Positions 1 to 12,740 are shown, counted from the first letter of the stretch. The stretch is DNA of 64,000 nucleotides from Aphidius gifuensis (GCF_014905175.1 NC_057788.1:12634904-12698903); one strand, 5' to 3'. Notes: generated from the sequence alone by a model not told the origin. A program made the numbers and translations.

Positions 1-520
1 GGGAAAATATTTTTTTTTCATTAATAATAATAATAATTACACAAGATGACGTCTTTCAAAAACCAAAGATGACATTTAAAAAAATCCAATATGGCGACTT
101 ACGGAAAAACAATATGGCGTCGTATGAAAAATAGGACCCGGGAATTTCAACATTTCAAAAATTTAAAATGGCGTCTTATAGAAAAACAAATATGGCGTAT
201 TATAGAAAAGAGGGACCCCGGGAATTTCAAAATTTCAAAAATTAAAAATGGCGTCTTACGAAAAACCAATATGGCGTCTTATGAAAAAATCGGACCTCCA
301 TGGCGATTTGACCTAATTAATTAATTAATTAATCTAATTAATTAATTCAAGGACCCCCTGCGGCGATTTGACCTAATTAAATTTATTCGCGGACCCCCTG
401 GGCGATATCCGCGGATTCCGCGAAATTACCCGCGAATCACAGCGGGGGTCGCGGGTTTCGCGGGGGGAGGGGGGATCACAGAGGGGGGTGAGCCAGAACT
501 GTCCTATATATACTACTAAT
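1..520 (+). repeat. Inverted-repeat arm A with short 'ATGGCG' tandem units
   Basis: Repeated units of the form AATATGGCGTCTTAYGAAAAA occupy about 90-290. They are followed by AATTAATT runs, then GC-rich blocks with GGACCCCCTG and CGCGGATTCCGCG, ending in CCTATATATACTACT near 515. The same order of blocks appears on the opposite strand at about 25340-25720, so the two copies are inverted arms about 25 kb apart. The short open frame here is only the repeat read through and is not a gene. Confidence 0.75.
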
Positions 521-1000
521 GATTCAAAGGGTCACTGCATAAGCACTGTGGAGGGTCAAGTCTACTACGAGTGGTGTCAGTGTGGCACATGTTTCGTATA
601 TATTCGAGGTCCCGTAGTAGACTTGATACGTTAAACCTCGACCGGTGCTAGTTTTCCCCTCCATCCGTCGAAAAGACGAACTCTCCGAAGGCTACGGGCT
701 GGATCGGATACCTATTCGTGTTGCGGGCTAGGAAAGCGTGCTGCGCATGTCCGGGACGATAGGTGGGAGAGCGCGCGAGTGGGGATTCAGAGGACTCACA
801 GTAGCTTAGCATTGAACGTCGTCTTGAGACGACACAACTTGTCTGGCTCTCGAACTGATCACTTCTCTTCTCTTGACTGGCTCTCTTGGTTCACTACTGG
901 TTCTCTCGACATCGTTTGGATCTCTCGTAAAGGTTCTCTAGGTATCAGACGTTAAGTCCTGGTGAAACTCTGCTTGAATTTCCAATGACAGACTAATACT
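480..1000. other. GC-richer non-coding block
   Basis: This stretch is much richer in G and C than the surrounding sequence and has no long reading frame. It holds reiterated CTGGCTCTC and GGTTCTCTCG motifs around 840-950 and a GAGCGCGCGAG run near 770. It sits between repeat arm A and the Polinton-type promoter module at 1511, so it may be upstream sequence of the same old element. Nothing identifiable is encoded. Confidence 0.4.
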
Positions 1001-1500
1001 AATGATCACGCTATATGGTTCTCTCATTATAATAATAATAATTATTATATTCTCGCTACATAATATGTATGTGATGGTTAGACCATCATTACACATAAAT
1101 GTGTATGTGTGAGTTCACGAATGGATCGCTGTAAATAATAATAATAATATTGAGATATATTATTATTGCAAAGGCAACGTATGTGTAAGACCTGGTCACG
1201 GATGGATCGCTGTATGGTTCCCTATACAAAATACATATCTCACATGTAGAATATTTGCTCCCACACTTACGATACTTGTGACGTAGGTGTTTTACTATAG
1301 TATAGTCGCAATGTAATATAGGCGTATGTAATACACTATGCTTGGTTCACGATAGTTCCGTGAATTAGTTCTCGTGACTCCCACGGTTGTTGGCTTCCGA
1401 GATAACCAACATGGCTCCCCCCGGTGATTTTGAGGAGGATGGTGAGAAATCCTCGTTGTTAACCTTGGCCGATAGTTCTCGCCGTGCAGGTCAGAAAATC
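1000..1500. other. Non-coding stretch with microsatellites
   Basis: AT-rich sequence with TAATAATAAT runs. The phrase TCACGRATGGATCGCTGTA occurs twice (about 1116 and 1196), showing a degenerate local duplication of about 80 bp. No gene was recognised. Confidence 0.4.
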
Positions 1501-1510
1501 GGTTACAAGC

Positions 1511-1980
1511 TATAAAAAGATGTTAGTACATCTAACACATTCTTTTGACACGTTTCATTGTGATCTGCTGCCAAGACAATATACAGTCGAACAAAAATAT
1601 CAGGTGAGTCTTAACCATAATTTAATAAGAAATTAATATTTATATAATTCTTAGATATTTTACAAAATTCCTTAACAAACTATTCTTAAATTTTCATTAG
1701 CTTTCATTCTACAACAATATTTTTTGCGCTGGGTTATTATTTTCCTGTAAGAAATATAACTCCAAAATGTTGTTGTAATTTATCATTATCTTGTCAATTT
1801 TTTAATATTTTTCGAAAGTTTCAAGTCAATTATTCTTACATTTTTACTAGCTATCATTCTACATGAATATTTTTTGCAACAGGTCAATATTTTTCTATAA
1901 GAAAAATAATCTCGAAATTTTTTGTAATCCATCATTATCTTTGCAATTTTTGAATATTTTTAAATATTTTTGAGTAGATG
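1511..1980 (+). promoter_or_regulatory. Orphan Polinton-type promoter and 5' intron module
   Basis: A TATA box (TATAAAAAG, 1511-1519) lies about 30-45 bp before TTTCATTGTGATCTGCTGCC. A strong splice donor CAG|GTGAGT follows at 1604. The segment from about 1539 to 1975 matches 28801-29290 in order and orientation; there the same exon and donor precede the DNA polymerase gene of a Polinton relic. Here no coding sequence follows, so this is the head of a second, otherwise lost copy. Both copies carry an internal ~150 bp duplication within the intron. Confidence 0.65.
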
Positions 1981-2800
1981 CGAGTTCGATTAAGGTAAAT
2001 CGAGAGGTTTATCTAGTGGCATTAACAAAGACGTCTAGCAATTTAAATTATATATAATATATATATTTGTTAAGTAATAGACGACAAACAAAATAATATT
2101 GTTCACACACCTAGAATATTGTTTTACATATTTTGACTTTATGTCTTTTAAAAAAAAAATTGGGTTTCAAGTATGAGTACATTACCTATGCATATAGTTT
2201 TTTCTTATCCATAATGAATAATGATAATTTTAAAGTTGGACGTGTATGTACTATATATGCACTTATAAGTATAATATTTATTCATCTCCGTAGTAATTAT
2301 TATCAAATATTATTTTTGTATGAGATACGAAAACAACTATGTGTTTAGAACCGTTAACAAGAGTGACATGAATAAACATGTTAACAACTTGACTGACACT
2401 CAGAACAAAACCATTTTTCAAAAAGAATATCTTCTGTGCTAACTTCAACACATGCAAAGTGGAACCAATAAAGAAATCCGTCACAGCTTATGGTTTCAGT
2501 GTCTTCTTCAGTCTCTTCTCTGCATTTTTTACTATACTCTTGTGATTTTTTTTTTGTTTAACTCATTTCGTTAACTCTGCAAAAGCTTTCGTAGTTTTAA
2601 AAAAAGATTAAATAATATCTAAATCGATTGATGGATCTACTATGGAGTCCAGTAACGATGAATAAGTTTCTGGCGAATCAGTATTAAAAGCAAACAATAC
2701 ACTTTCCACAAGTTTTTTCAACATCGTGCGTCTAAAAATTTCACTCAGAATCATATATATTTTTGCGTTTTTAGTTTTTCCATCGAATGGTTTTGGCAGT
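1980..2800. other. No recognisable gene
   Basis: AT-rich sequence with short frames below 75 codons on both strands. None shows a domain or codon pattern that could be supported. The right edge may include decayed 3' sequence of the minus-strand relic that follows. Confidence 0.35.
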
Positions 2801-3800
2801 TTAATTTTTTTTTTTTTGCTTTTCTTTGAGTCAGTCTGCCTTTTATTTCACCATTTACTGACAGCATAGTTTTCATCTACTTTTAATTTCCCAGACGTAA
2901 GAAGTTCATAATATTTTGTATCTTATATTATTTGTTTCTCATTTTCTTGAATATTTATATTTGAAATGTTACAAGATATTTCATAAATGTTTTCATCATC
3001 AGTCTTATTTGCATTAACAAGTGGAATTATACTTTGGTCAACGGTAAAATTCTTACCTGTTTCACTTGTTTTTTATTTATTCTTTTCTTATCTTCACTTT
3101 GTACTTCTCTCATTTAACTACTTTTAATATTCTCACCTTGTTTCTTCATCATCTTCAATTTTTATCATTTAATTTCGTTTTTTATTATCTTTATGTTCTT
3201 TTTCACCATCTTTACTTGATTTTTTATCCTCATCATCATTTTCGTTCTCTCTACCATTATCTCTATCATTGTCATTAGTGTTATCAACTATAAAATTTTC
3301 ATCTTGCATTTAAGTATTTGGAGACCACCATTCTTGAGGTGTCATGTTGAAATCTAAAAAATAAATATAGATGTTAAAATTATAATTGGAGAAATGCATA
3401 TTGTCGTGTAAAAAAACTTTATTCGAATATTGTATCTATTTATAATACAAAGAGTATTATAATATTGGTATAATATTTATATCTAATAGAAAATAAATCA
3501 CCATTTGGTTTTTGTTTTCTGCACGTATAAATGAGGTCATAGTCTCTTTTTCGTAATTGTTGACCATTTTTTGATGGAAGGATATTAAATAATGCTGGAC
3601 AATCAATTTTTGTTGATCTAAAAAATCGGCATTTAATTAATTAATTTAATTTTAGTATAGTTTAATTAGTTAAATTTGTCAATAATACATACCCATTATA
3701 TCTTTGTTGATCTTTGGTCTTAGTTTTTGGAACATAGACACCCCCGTACGTACATTTAGCAAGAATTGAAACGTAAATTGAACTTGTTTTAATTCAATAC
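2800..3800 (-). pseudogene. Decayed spliced gene of unknown function
   Basis: Read on the minus strand, three short coding-like blocks appear in order. One near 3800-3690 contains YGGVYVPKTKTKDQQRYNG. One near 3640-3500 contains CPALFNILPSKNGQQLRKRD. A third, near 3350-2850, is an acidic, Asp/Asn-rich block beginning with NMTPQEWW, broken by several stops. The blocks are separated by AT-rich intervals that look like introns. I do not recognise the family. The in-frame stops make it a pseudogene. The conserved-looking short blocks argue against chance, but the call rests only on codon appearance. Confidence 0.35.
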
Positions 3801-4064
3801 TTTTCTGGTATATTATTTTTTACTGTTCGATTTCTTTGCGTAGATGTGAAGTTATAGTTGTTCGCGTCTCCACGTCTCCCCAGGAACTTAGAGACTTCGT
3901 CGAGAGTGTCAAATGAACGGAATGGTTGTTAACACTTCATCTGGTACAATTAAAAAAAAATATATATATATTTATATAAAAAAACTAGTCTATTCTAGTA
4001 AAATACTAATAAATAAACCAGTCAGCTTGTAATCAGTTAGCCGACAATTAATGGGCCGAGATAA

Positions 4065-5530
4065 AAACAATGATTGTAATCGATTTGTACTTCAATGTAA
4101 TGTATCTATAATTATTTGTAACCCTCCTCATGAATTGTAATTGATGAATTAAAATTCTACATTGCACTTAGCCGACAATTCATAAGGAACAACTGAAAAA
4201 ATTAATTTATGATTGTATTTGATAGTAAATCATTTGTACGTTCCAAATATATTTGTAATGTCTGTCGGAGGTCAACTCTTTATTTAATTGATTAGATAAA
4301 CATCTAAAATTGCCTAATTACAGTTCTACGGCGCAGGCACGTAGATTTTTTTTTTTTAGTGTATCAATCGAGCTGACAGCTGTGAAAGATGGCGGCCGAT
4401 GTTTATTTACGATGAAAATTGTCAACAGCAACAACAACAAACTAGTGGTCTTCGATTTTTGCCGATGTATCGACAAGCCGATTTTAAATCGGAAAGTATC
4501 GAGTACTTTTACTCGATACTTTTTTTGGGCCGATGTATCGATTCTCGATACTTTTTTTCAAGACTCGGAAAAAAAAATCGGGTGTACTGAGCCAAGAAAA
4601 AATATGAAATCACTTGGTTAATTTTTTTTATTTTGGATTTTTTTTCTATTTTTATTTGTTTGCAAACCATGGTTCTATTATATTAGAAAAAAAAAAATAG
4701 TGTTTTTACCATTCTTCACTAAAGTGATGATTTCTTCACCAACCGAGTAACGTATGGCCTACCGTGAAATGGAGTTTTTTTTAATTCAATAAACAAATCA
4801 ATAAATAGTTGTATAAATGAATAAAAAAATATTTTTTTTAAAATTTTCTCAATATTCTCATGAATATATAGTTAAAAAAAAATAAAAATATTATAATCAA
4901 ATGATAATTCATTCGGAAAAAAAAAAAAAAAAAGTACTCGATACTTAAGTATCGAGTACTATTTTTGGCCGATGCATCGATTTTCCGATTCTTAAAAAAA
5001 AAAGTATCGATACTCCGATTCCGATACTTTTTTCAAGAATCGAAGACCACTTATCTGTTAAATTTAATCTTTTAATATGTTTGTTGAGATTAAAATTTAC
5101 GTCAACAATATAAGGAGAAAATTGTTCGAATAAATTGCTGTTTGTTGTTGTTGAAAATTTTTTATTCTGAATAAACATCCGCCACCATCTTCTGCAGCTG
5201 TCAGCTCAATTGATACATTAGAAAAGAAAATCTACGCGCATGCGCCGTAAAACTTTGATTAGGCATTTAATTTTAAATGTTTATTTAATTAATTAGAAAA
5301 AAATTTAAGCTCGGACAGACGTGACAAATATATATTTGGAATGTACAAATGATTTCCTATAAAATACAATCATAATTTAATTTTCACAGTTGATCCTTAT
5401 AATTTGTCGGCTAAGTGCAACATAGAATTTTAATTGATTAATTACAATTAATAAGGAGGGTTACAAATAATTATAAGTATATTACATTGAAGTAAAAATC
5501 GATTTCATTCGATTACAATTGTGATGTCCT
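4065..5530. mobile_element. Foldback element, about 1.47 kb
   Basis: The left half (4065-4620) returns as reverse complement in the right half (about 4930-5530). Matching landmarks include ATTGTAATCGATTTG near 4075 against its complement near 5500, the TTAGCCGACAA blocks near 4170 and 5405, and AGTATCGAGTACT motifs near 4495 and 4955. The centre, near 4790, is AT-rich and non-coding. The short frames inside are complements of each other and are not genes. Confidence 0.75.
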
Positions 5531-5578
5531 ATGGTAAACGGCTGTATTGTTTTTATTTTTATATAATTATTTCATTAC

Positions 5579-6677
5579 TGTAACGTGACATGTTACCTTC
5601 TCACTCAATTCTCAGACTTCTCAGTTCGGGTCGCGGATCAACGAATTTTTCAGACAAAGGGGGGACGGTAAATTTTACTCTACAACGCTAAAACAAACCA
5701 AAAACGTCACTCAAACTACACAGAGATTTTATTCTACGTCGCTAAAATCACCAAAAACGACAATTAAAATATGCCAGTTGCTTTATTCTACGCCGCTAAA
5801 ACAACAAAACGACCTTAAAACTAACCAAATAACCAAATACCGAATAACCAAATAGCACCAAATAACTAAATAACACACAATAACCAAATAGCACACAATA
5901 ATCTAAATAATCCAAATAAAACGCACACTAATTCAAAGATGTTGATCCGGACCTGAAATAGTCAATCTTAAAATCAAGTTGAGGGGTTTGCCTGGGTCGC
6001 TCAGTATGCTAGTTCGTGGAGAGAGGGACGGGTAAAGAATATTAAAATTACGTCACTGAAATGATGAAACAATGAGAAAATAAATCACTCAACAAAACGA
6101 TAATTAATGTACTCAAAATTAACCAAGTTTATTTAATAATTAAATATGAAAATCCATCTAATATCCAAATACAACACAATAAATGATTGACCAAGTACGC
6201 TTACTAACAAAGGGAGACAAAAGAAGTACACAATACTGACAATGACCAAGATAAAGGGGACCTTTAGGATGGATGACTCCTGCTCCTAGACCTTGGTGGA
6301 AGGGATGGCTCCACTTCCTAAGACTATGGAATGGTTGACTCCAATTCCAAGGGGGCAAGGGAAGGGTTGTCCGAGGTTCTGGGATGGCTCACCAGAGAAC
6401 CTGGACTCACTGCGGCTGTAGGCAAGGGAGAGTGTGTTGTGTGTGCTGTGCCACAGCTTAAATAGGTGTGATTCTACCCTTTCCAATTTTATTCCCACTA
6501 TGACTGATATGGACCAATCTCAATTAAGTTACTCAAATTGACCAGTCAAAATCATAGTAGGGCACACAAATAATTATATGTAGTACAAATAATAATAATA
6601 ACAAATAAAGAAAAATAATCAAGAAAAATAAATATAATTTTAATTTAAGGTAGACGAGCGAGTCTCGTCACATTACA
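5579..6677 (-). mobile_element. Solo LTR of the gypsy family seen at 62.7 kb
   Basis: The segment begins TGTAACGTGACA and ends GTCACATTACA, giving the TG...CA ends and short inverted termini expected of an LTR. Its left part matches the LTR at 62682 (TGTTACCTTCTC, three tandem ~55 bp units, and a GAGAGAGGGACGG-type block) and has about the same length (1.10 kb). No primer binding site, gag or pol adjoins it. No clear target duplication was found (ATTAC on the left, TATTT on the right), so either the flank has mutated or the ends are off by a few bases. Confidence 0.6.
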
Positions 6678-6679
6678 TA

Positions 6680-7515
6680 TTTAGGGTGCATTTGGATACC
6701 CCTAGCTCCATCTTACAAAAAAATAAACATAATACATTCAAGGGAGCTAGAGGTTTGGCACCCTCAACAAATTACTTGAGCCGGCGCTATTGCCGAACGT
6801 TCATACCGCCAATTTTAAGAATAAAAATTAGATATAAAATAATATAATAAGTGATATCGACAGAATCCTGAAATAAAGAGGATTCTCTCGATACCAATCA
6901 TGTTATAACTGAATAATTAGAAATAATTTTAATTATTAGTTGAAAATCGTAAGATTTTCATTGACCAATAAAAATAAGCTAACATCCCCGAAGGATCCCC
7001 ACTTACCCTTAAGGATCTGAGAGTATCGATGACCATTGATCTCCAGATCTCGGTCACTTGACCAGTGGTTCCATTGCCCACTCTATTAGCTTAAACACTT
7101 TGTCTCTACGCATTTTAACTTTTGTCATAAAAAAACTTAGAATAGTTCACGAAATAACAGCACAAAATTGTAAGTTATTTTTATTCAATATTTTATTAAA
7201 TTATTTTTCAAGTATATTTATGTAACAGTTAGTTACATAAATTATTAATCTAAACTCATTAAAACCATTTTAAATTTAAATTGTAATAAACTCCGGCCAC
7301 ATTGTCTGAATTTTCTTGCTCTGGTGAATTAAATTCAAGTACACGTTCTCTGTTAGTTCAACTAATCAAATAAATATTGAATAACATAAATTATAATTGG
7401 CTGAATTAAGTATTAAAATTGTTTATTAAAAATAATTAAATATTTAATTATAAAAATTCACGACCTCGTGGTCATTAATTTTGCCTTGATTTCAATCTGT
7501 AAAATACAATAAAAA
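6680..7515. other. No recognisable gene
   Basis: AT-rich sequence. A moderately GC stretch at 6960-7090 has short runs such as GATCTCCAGATCTCGGTC but no sustained frame. Blocks at 6678-6790 contain AGCTAGGGGTATCC-like motifs in both orientations, suggesting a short decayed inverted repeat. Confidence 0.35.
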
Positions 7516-7518
7516 CGT

Positions 7519-7615
7519 TCATGTTACAAAGGCAGTGGGAATAATGTGTGAATTTCCAAAGCGTAAGAGGGGTAGTGCGTTTTTTGAGTGGGTACTTGTA
7601 ACGAAATATACTATT
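7519..7615 (-). mobile_element. Internally deleted copy of the composite hairpin MITE
   Basis: This about 97 bp segment contains, on the minus strand, both ends of the element seen at 20532-20783 and 43580-43831: AATAGTATATTTCGTTACAAG at one end, and GAAATTCACACATTATTCC with CACTGCC at the other. The middle, including the whole first hairpin loop, is absent. Confidence 0.6.
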
Positions 7616-7650
7616 ATCAGAGCCGGGAAGTTCGTCTGTTATTTCAGCTT

Positions 7651-8050
7651 GCCGTAAATACCATGGCAACATGGTGAAATATAGTTTAAAAAAAAGACGA
7701 TCTTAACCTCGTACATGGAAAAAATGGCCTTTTTTTTTTGGCCTCTTAAAAATGGCCGTTTAAAATAGCCTTATATTTTTGGCGTCTTCAAAATGGCCTT
7801 AAAAAATGGCCTTATTTTTTTTGGCCTCTTAAAAATGGCTTTAAAAAATGGCCTTATGTTTTTGGCCTCTTTTGGCCATTTTTTGAGGCCATTTTTGAGA
7901 GGCCAAAAAAAATAAGGCCATTTTAAAGGGCCATTTTTAAGAGGCCAAAGAAAAAAAAGGCCATTTTTTGAGGCCATTTTTTCGATGTACGAGGTTCAGA
8001 TTGTCTTTTTTTTAAACTATATTTCACCATGTTGCCATGGTATTTACGGC
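7651..8050. mobile_element. Hairpin MITE, about 400 bp
   Basis: It starts GCCGTAAATACCATGGCAAC and ends with its reverse complement, so the whole unit is a near-palindrome centred near 7860. The inner part is built of repeated AAAATGGCCTT and GGCCTCTTAAAAATGGCC words, which account for the short lysine/tryptophan-rich frame here. No protein is encoded. The sharp ends and length suit a foldback MITE. Confidence 0.75.
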
Positions 8051-8204
8051 TATAACTAAATACTTGTGGTAAAAGTGACAATTTATTGTAATTTTATCAT
8101 AGAGTCAGTGTTACGCAAATGATAAAATTTTGTGCATTCTCATCACCGGTATTATACAAATGAATTTGTGTAATTTTATTATATAAACATATAGATATAT
8201 ATAC

Positions 8205-9235
8205 ATACAGTGGTGGTTTCGGGGACTACTTCATATATACAATGGTGGTTTTGAGGACATTTGGTGGTTTTGAGGACGGTCCCGAAAACAACATCTCAGT
8301 TAATGGTGGTTTTGAGGACGGTCCTCAAAACCCCATTTGAAAAATATGCTTTGGTGGTTTTGAGGACTTTTTATTTTACCAGGTATAATTTTCATAAATT
8401 GAAATGTGAAGTAGGTATTACGACCGATTTATCTTCAATTGATTCCATCTTAAACTATAAATAAAAATGATTCGATGAAAAAATTCAATTATTTACCAAA
8501 ATAAGAATTTTTTCGTGTGCCCCTGAAACCTCCATTCCAAGAACATCATTTTTCGATCTACTGGAGGTTTCAAGGACTTTTGATAAAAAAGCAACATTAC
8601 TGCGCTAAATGCATTTTTACGATTCAATTCAAACTACAAACATGTTCTCAGTGAATTTTCAGTATAAAAAAAATATCACTATGCTTTATAATAACATTCA
8701 ACATAATTATATCTGTTTTAATATTGCATGTCCCCGAAACCACCAATAACTACCTTTTTTTTTCACACAGAGGCAGTTTTGAGGACTTAATTTTCGGAAC
8801 CTCAATTCGATGGGACAGTCGAATTTATGAATTTCGATATGAATTTTCTGGCAGTTCTCAATAAGATTCTTCCCTTTTCATGAAATTCATCGTTGAAATT
8901 GCGGTCGAATGGATAATAACTTTCGATTCTACTTTAATCTAAATGTCCTCAAAACCACCATTTTACGGATTTCGTATCTCCAGCTATTGGCAGTTTTGAA
9001 GACATTCTGTAAAAATAGAAAATGCACAGGAATACGCAGGAATAGTGTACTCGTTTTTAAGAATCTTTACGGATATCTGTAATCTATAAGACATAACAAC
9101 AAGTTTTTTCGGAAAACACAAAAAAAAAATTGTTCATCAAATAATTGTTGAAAGTCCTCGAAAGCACCGTGACATACAATTTTTATAATTGTGGAATGGT
9201 TGTTTCGAGGACATATGCTAAAATTTGATAAATAG
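8205..9235. repeat. Dispersed 15-base motif GGTGGTTTTGAGGAC
   Basis: Exact copies lie at 8244, 8263, 8305 and 8353 on the plus strand and near 8945 as the complement (GTCCTCAAAACCACC). Degenerate copies lie near 8211, 8321, 8565, 8731, 8775, 8990 and 9154. Spacing is irregular and copies are in both orientations, so this is neither a CRISPR array nor a simple tandem repeat. The same word, in both orientations, forms a hairpin in each unit of the adjacent satellite. Confidence 0.6.
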
Positions 9236-11965
9236 AAAGATATTATGTTTGTTACGAGTTCTACTGAAGCTTTCTTTGTGTCCACAGAACGTAGAGGTTT
9301 AGAAATTTCATAGAACCTTTCTGATAATCTCAAACGATACTCAAATATAAACGGAATTAACGACGTATTTTCAAAACGTCCTCAAAACCACCATACTACG
9401 AAATTTTTTTAGTCGTAGAACGGTGGTTTTGGGAATTGCAGCCTATACCGGAAATTATAAACTTAATCTTACAAACTTAAAATGGAGCCATTCTTCTACA
9501 CTGTAACTTGTTATAGTTTTAATAATTTATTTGACAAATCAAATCCTAAAGACTATCACACGAGACCAGAATATAAGGAAATTCTCCGACGAAAAACGCG
9601 TTGACTGCAAAGACGGTCGTTCTGTATTTTTTCGACATGGAAAGTTGAGACAATTTTTTCCGGTTTTCCAAAACCTCAGAAATGATTGATCACCTTGAAT
9701 CAGTAGCCTGAACAACGAGATACCGCCTTAATTTAGTAGCATTAGAAATTCTTAGATACCGTCGGGAAAACCGAAACTTAATTCGTTTTGATAACAATAA
9801 CTGAAACTATTTGTTAGACAGTAAGATTTAGAGAAAGACCGTTGTCTATGTTACAAGTTCTACTCAAACTTTCTTGGTGTCGACGGAACGTGCGGGTTTG
9901 GAAATTTCATAGAACCTTTCTGATAATCTTAAACCATACTCAAATCAAAACGGAATCAACGACGTAATTTTGAGACGTCCTCAAAACCACCATACTACGA
10001 AAGTTTTTTATTCGTAGAACGGTGGTTTTGAGGACTTGCAGCCTATACCGAAAATTATAAAAAAAATCTTTGAAACTTGAAATAAGGCCATTCTTCTGCA
10101 CTGTAATTTGTTATAGTTTTAATAATTTATTGGACGAATTTAATCATAAGGAATATCACATGAAACCAAAATATAAGGAAATTCTTTAACGAAAAACGCG
10201 TTGACTGGTCGTTCTGGATTCTTTTAACATGGTAAGTTGAGACAATTTTTTCCGGGTTTCGGGATCTTAGAAATGATTGATCACTTTGAACCAGTACCCT
10301 TAGCAACGAGATACCGCCTTAATTTAGTAGCATTAGAAATTCTTAGATACCTTCGGGAAAACCGAAACTGAATTATTTTCGATAGCAAAAACTGAAACTA
10401 TTTGTTAGACAGTAGGTATTCGGAGAAAGACCGTTTTCTTTTTTACAAGTTCTTCTCAATTTTTCTTGGTGTCCACGGAACGACGGATTCGAAAATTTCA
10501 TAGAAGTTTTCTGATAATCTCAAACCATACTTGAATCAAAACGGAATTAACGACGTAATTTTAAGACGTCCTCAAAACCACCATACTACGAAAGTTTTTT
10601 ATCCATAGAACGGTGGTTTTGAGGACTTGCAGCCTATACCGGAAATTATAAATTTAATATTTCAAACTTGGAATAAGGCCATTCTTCTACACTGTAATTT
10701 ATTATAGTTTTAATAATTTATTGAACGAATCAAATCATAAGGACATCACATAAAACCAAAATATAAGGAAATTCTCCGACGAAAAACGCGTTGACTGGAA
10801 AGACGGTAGTTCTGTATTTTTTTAACATGGAAAGTTGAGACCATTTTTTCCGGTTTTCCGGAACGTTAGAAATAATTGATCACCTTAAACCAATAGCCTG
10901 AACAACGAGATACCGCCTTGATTAAATAGCATTAAAAATTCTTAGATACCTTCGGAAAAACCGAAACTGAATTCGTTTCGATAGCAATAACTGAATCTAT
11001 TTGTTAGACAGTAGGTATTTAGAGAAAGTCCGGTTTCTTCCTTACAAGTTCTACTCAAACTTTCTTGCTGTCCACGAAACGTGCAGGTTTGGAAATTTCA
11101 TAGAAGTTTTCTAATAATCTCAAACCATACTTGAATTAAAACGGAATTAACGACGTAATTTTGAGACGTCCTCAAAACCACCATACTGCGAAAGTTTTTT
11201 ATTCGTAGAACGGTGGTTTTGAGGACTCGCAGCCTATACCGGAAAGTATAAAATAAATATTTCAAACTCGAAATAAGGCTATTCTTCTACACTGTAATTT
11301 ATTATAGTTTCAATAATTTATTGAACGAATCAAATCATAAGGACATCACATAAAACCAAAATATAAGGAAATTCTCCGACGAAAAACGCGTTGACTGGAA
11401 AGACGGTAGTTCTGTATTTTTTTAACATGGAAAGTTGAGACCATTTTTTCCGGTTTTCCGGAACGTTAAAAATAATTGATCACCTTGAACCAATAGCCTG
11501 AACAACGAGATACCGCCTTGATTAAATAGCATTAAAAATTCTTAGATACCTTCGGGAAAACCGAAACTGAATTCATGTCGATAGCAATAACTGAATTTAT
11601 TTGTTAGACAGAAGGTATTTAGAGAAAGTCCGTTTTCTTTCTTACAAGTTCTACTCAAACTTTCTTGCTGTCTACGAAACGTTCAGGTTTGGAAATTTAA
11701 GAATCTTACTGATAATCTCAAACCATACTTAAATCAAAACGGAATTAACGACGTAATTTTAAGACGTCCTCAAAACCACCATACTGCTAAAGTTTTTTAT
11801 TCGTAGAACGGTGGTTTTGAGGACTCGCAGCCTATACCGGAAATTATAAAATAAATATTTCAAACTCGAAATGAGGCCATTCTTCTACACTGGAATTTAT
11901 TATAGTCTTAATAATTTTATTGGGCGAATCGAATCATAAGGACTATCACATGAAACCAAAATATA
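9235..11965. repeat. About 600 bp tandem satellite, 4-5 units
   Basis: The landmark CTCAAAACCACCATACT recurs at 9381, 9980, 10571, 11171 and 11769, giving periods of 599, 591, 600 and 598 bp. Every unit carries GTCCTCAAAACCACC and, about 45 bp later, GGTGGTTTTGAGGAC (or a near variant), able to form a stem. Other shared landmarks are CGACGAAAAACGCGTTGACTGG and ACAACGAGATACCGCCTT. No open frame is conserved between units. Confidence 0.85.
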
Positions 11966-12253
11966 AGAAAAATTCTCACCCTGGGGGTGTTTCCGAATTC
12001 GCGCACGTGAGTTATACAGTGCTATTCTACGCAAAATTCTAAGATATACGTTATTTTTTATTTTTTTTCTGCGAAGCTTCATTTTCAAGATATGTACGAT
12101 TGAAGTTGACCAATCAAAAACAGGCCTCACGAACTATTATCATTATGGCGCCGTACGTGGTTACGCCCAAAAATTGAATTAAATAGTATGCGGTGCACTT
12201 GCAGTATGCGGTATATTATTGATAACAATTTGTCAGAATTTTTAATGTATTGT
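11966..12253. other. Unique spacer at a satellite inversion point
   Basis: A non-satellite segment between directly oriented and inverted satellite sequence. The flanking arms (about 11905-11965 and 12253-12313) are reverse complements, with ATTCGTCCAATAAATTATT-type sequence on each side. No gene is seen. Confidence 0.5.
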
Positions 12254-12740
12254 ATTTTGGTTTCAGGTGATAGTCCTTATGATTCGATTCGTCCAATAAA
12301 TTATTAAGACTATAATAAATTCCAGTGTAGAAGAATATTTATTTTATTCCGGTATATAGCTACAAATCACCACCGTTCTACGAATAAAACTTTAGCAGTA
12401 TGGTGGTTTTGAGGACGTCTCTTCGTCGTTAATTCCGTATTGATTCAAGTATGGTTTAAGATTAGAAAGGTTCTACCATGAAATTTCAAATCCGCACGTT
12501 TCGTGGACACCAAGAAAATTACGTAGAACTTGTAACAAAGACAACGGTCTTTCTCTAAATACCTACTGTCTAACAAATAGTGCTATCGACACGAATTCAG
12601 TTTCGGTTTTCCTGAAGGTATCTAAGAATTTTAATGCTTCAATCAAGGCGGTATCTCGTTGTTCAGGCTATTGGCGGCGATCAATCATTTCTGAGTTTCG
12701 AAAACCGAAAAAATGTCCTTTCCATGTTGAAAGAACGACA
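12254..12740 (-). repeat. Inverted partial unit of the 600 bp satellite
   Basis: Reads as the reverse complement of the satellite unit: the CCACCGTTCTACGAATAAAA block near 12369, then AGTATGGTGGTTTTGAGGAC, then the complement of the ACAAGTTCTAC and ATACCGCCTT blocks. Confidence 0.75.

Noticed and set aside
7771..7977. 68-codon Lys/Phe/Trp-rich minus-strand frame
   Set aside because: A direct translation of the AAAATGGCC words that make up a hairpin MITE.
8205..8400. CRISPR-like appearance of regularly repeated GGTGGTTTTGAGGAC
   Set aside because: Spacing is irregular, copies are in both orientations, the repeat is too short, and the context is eukaryotic transposon DNA.
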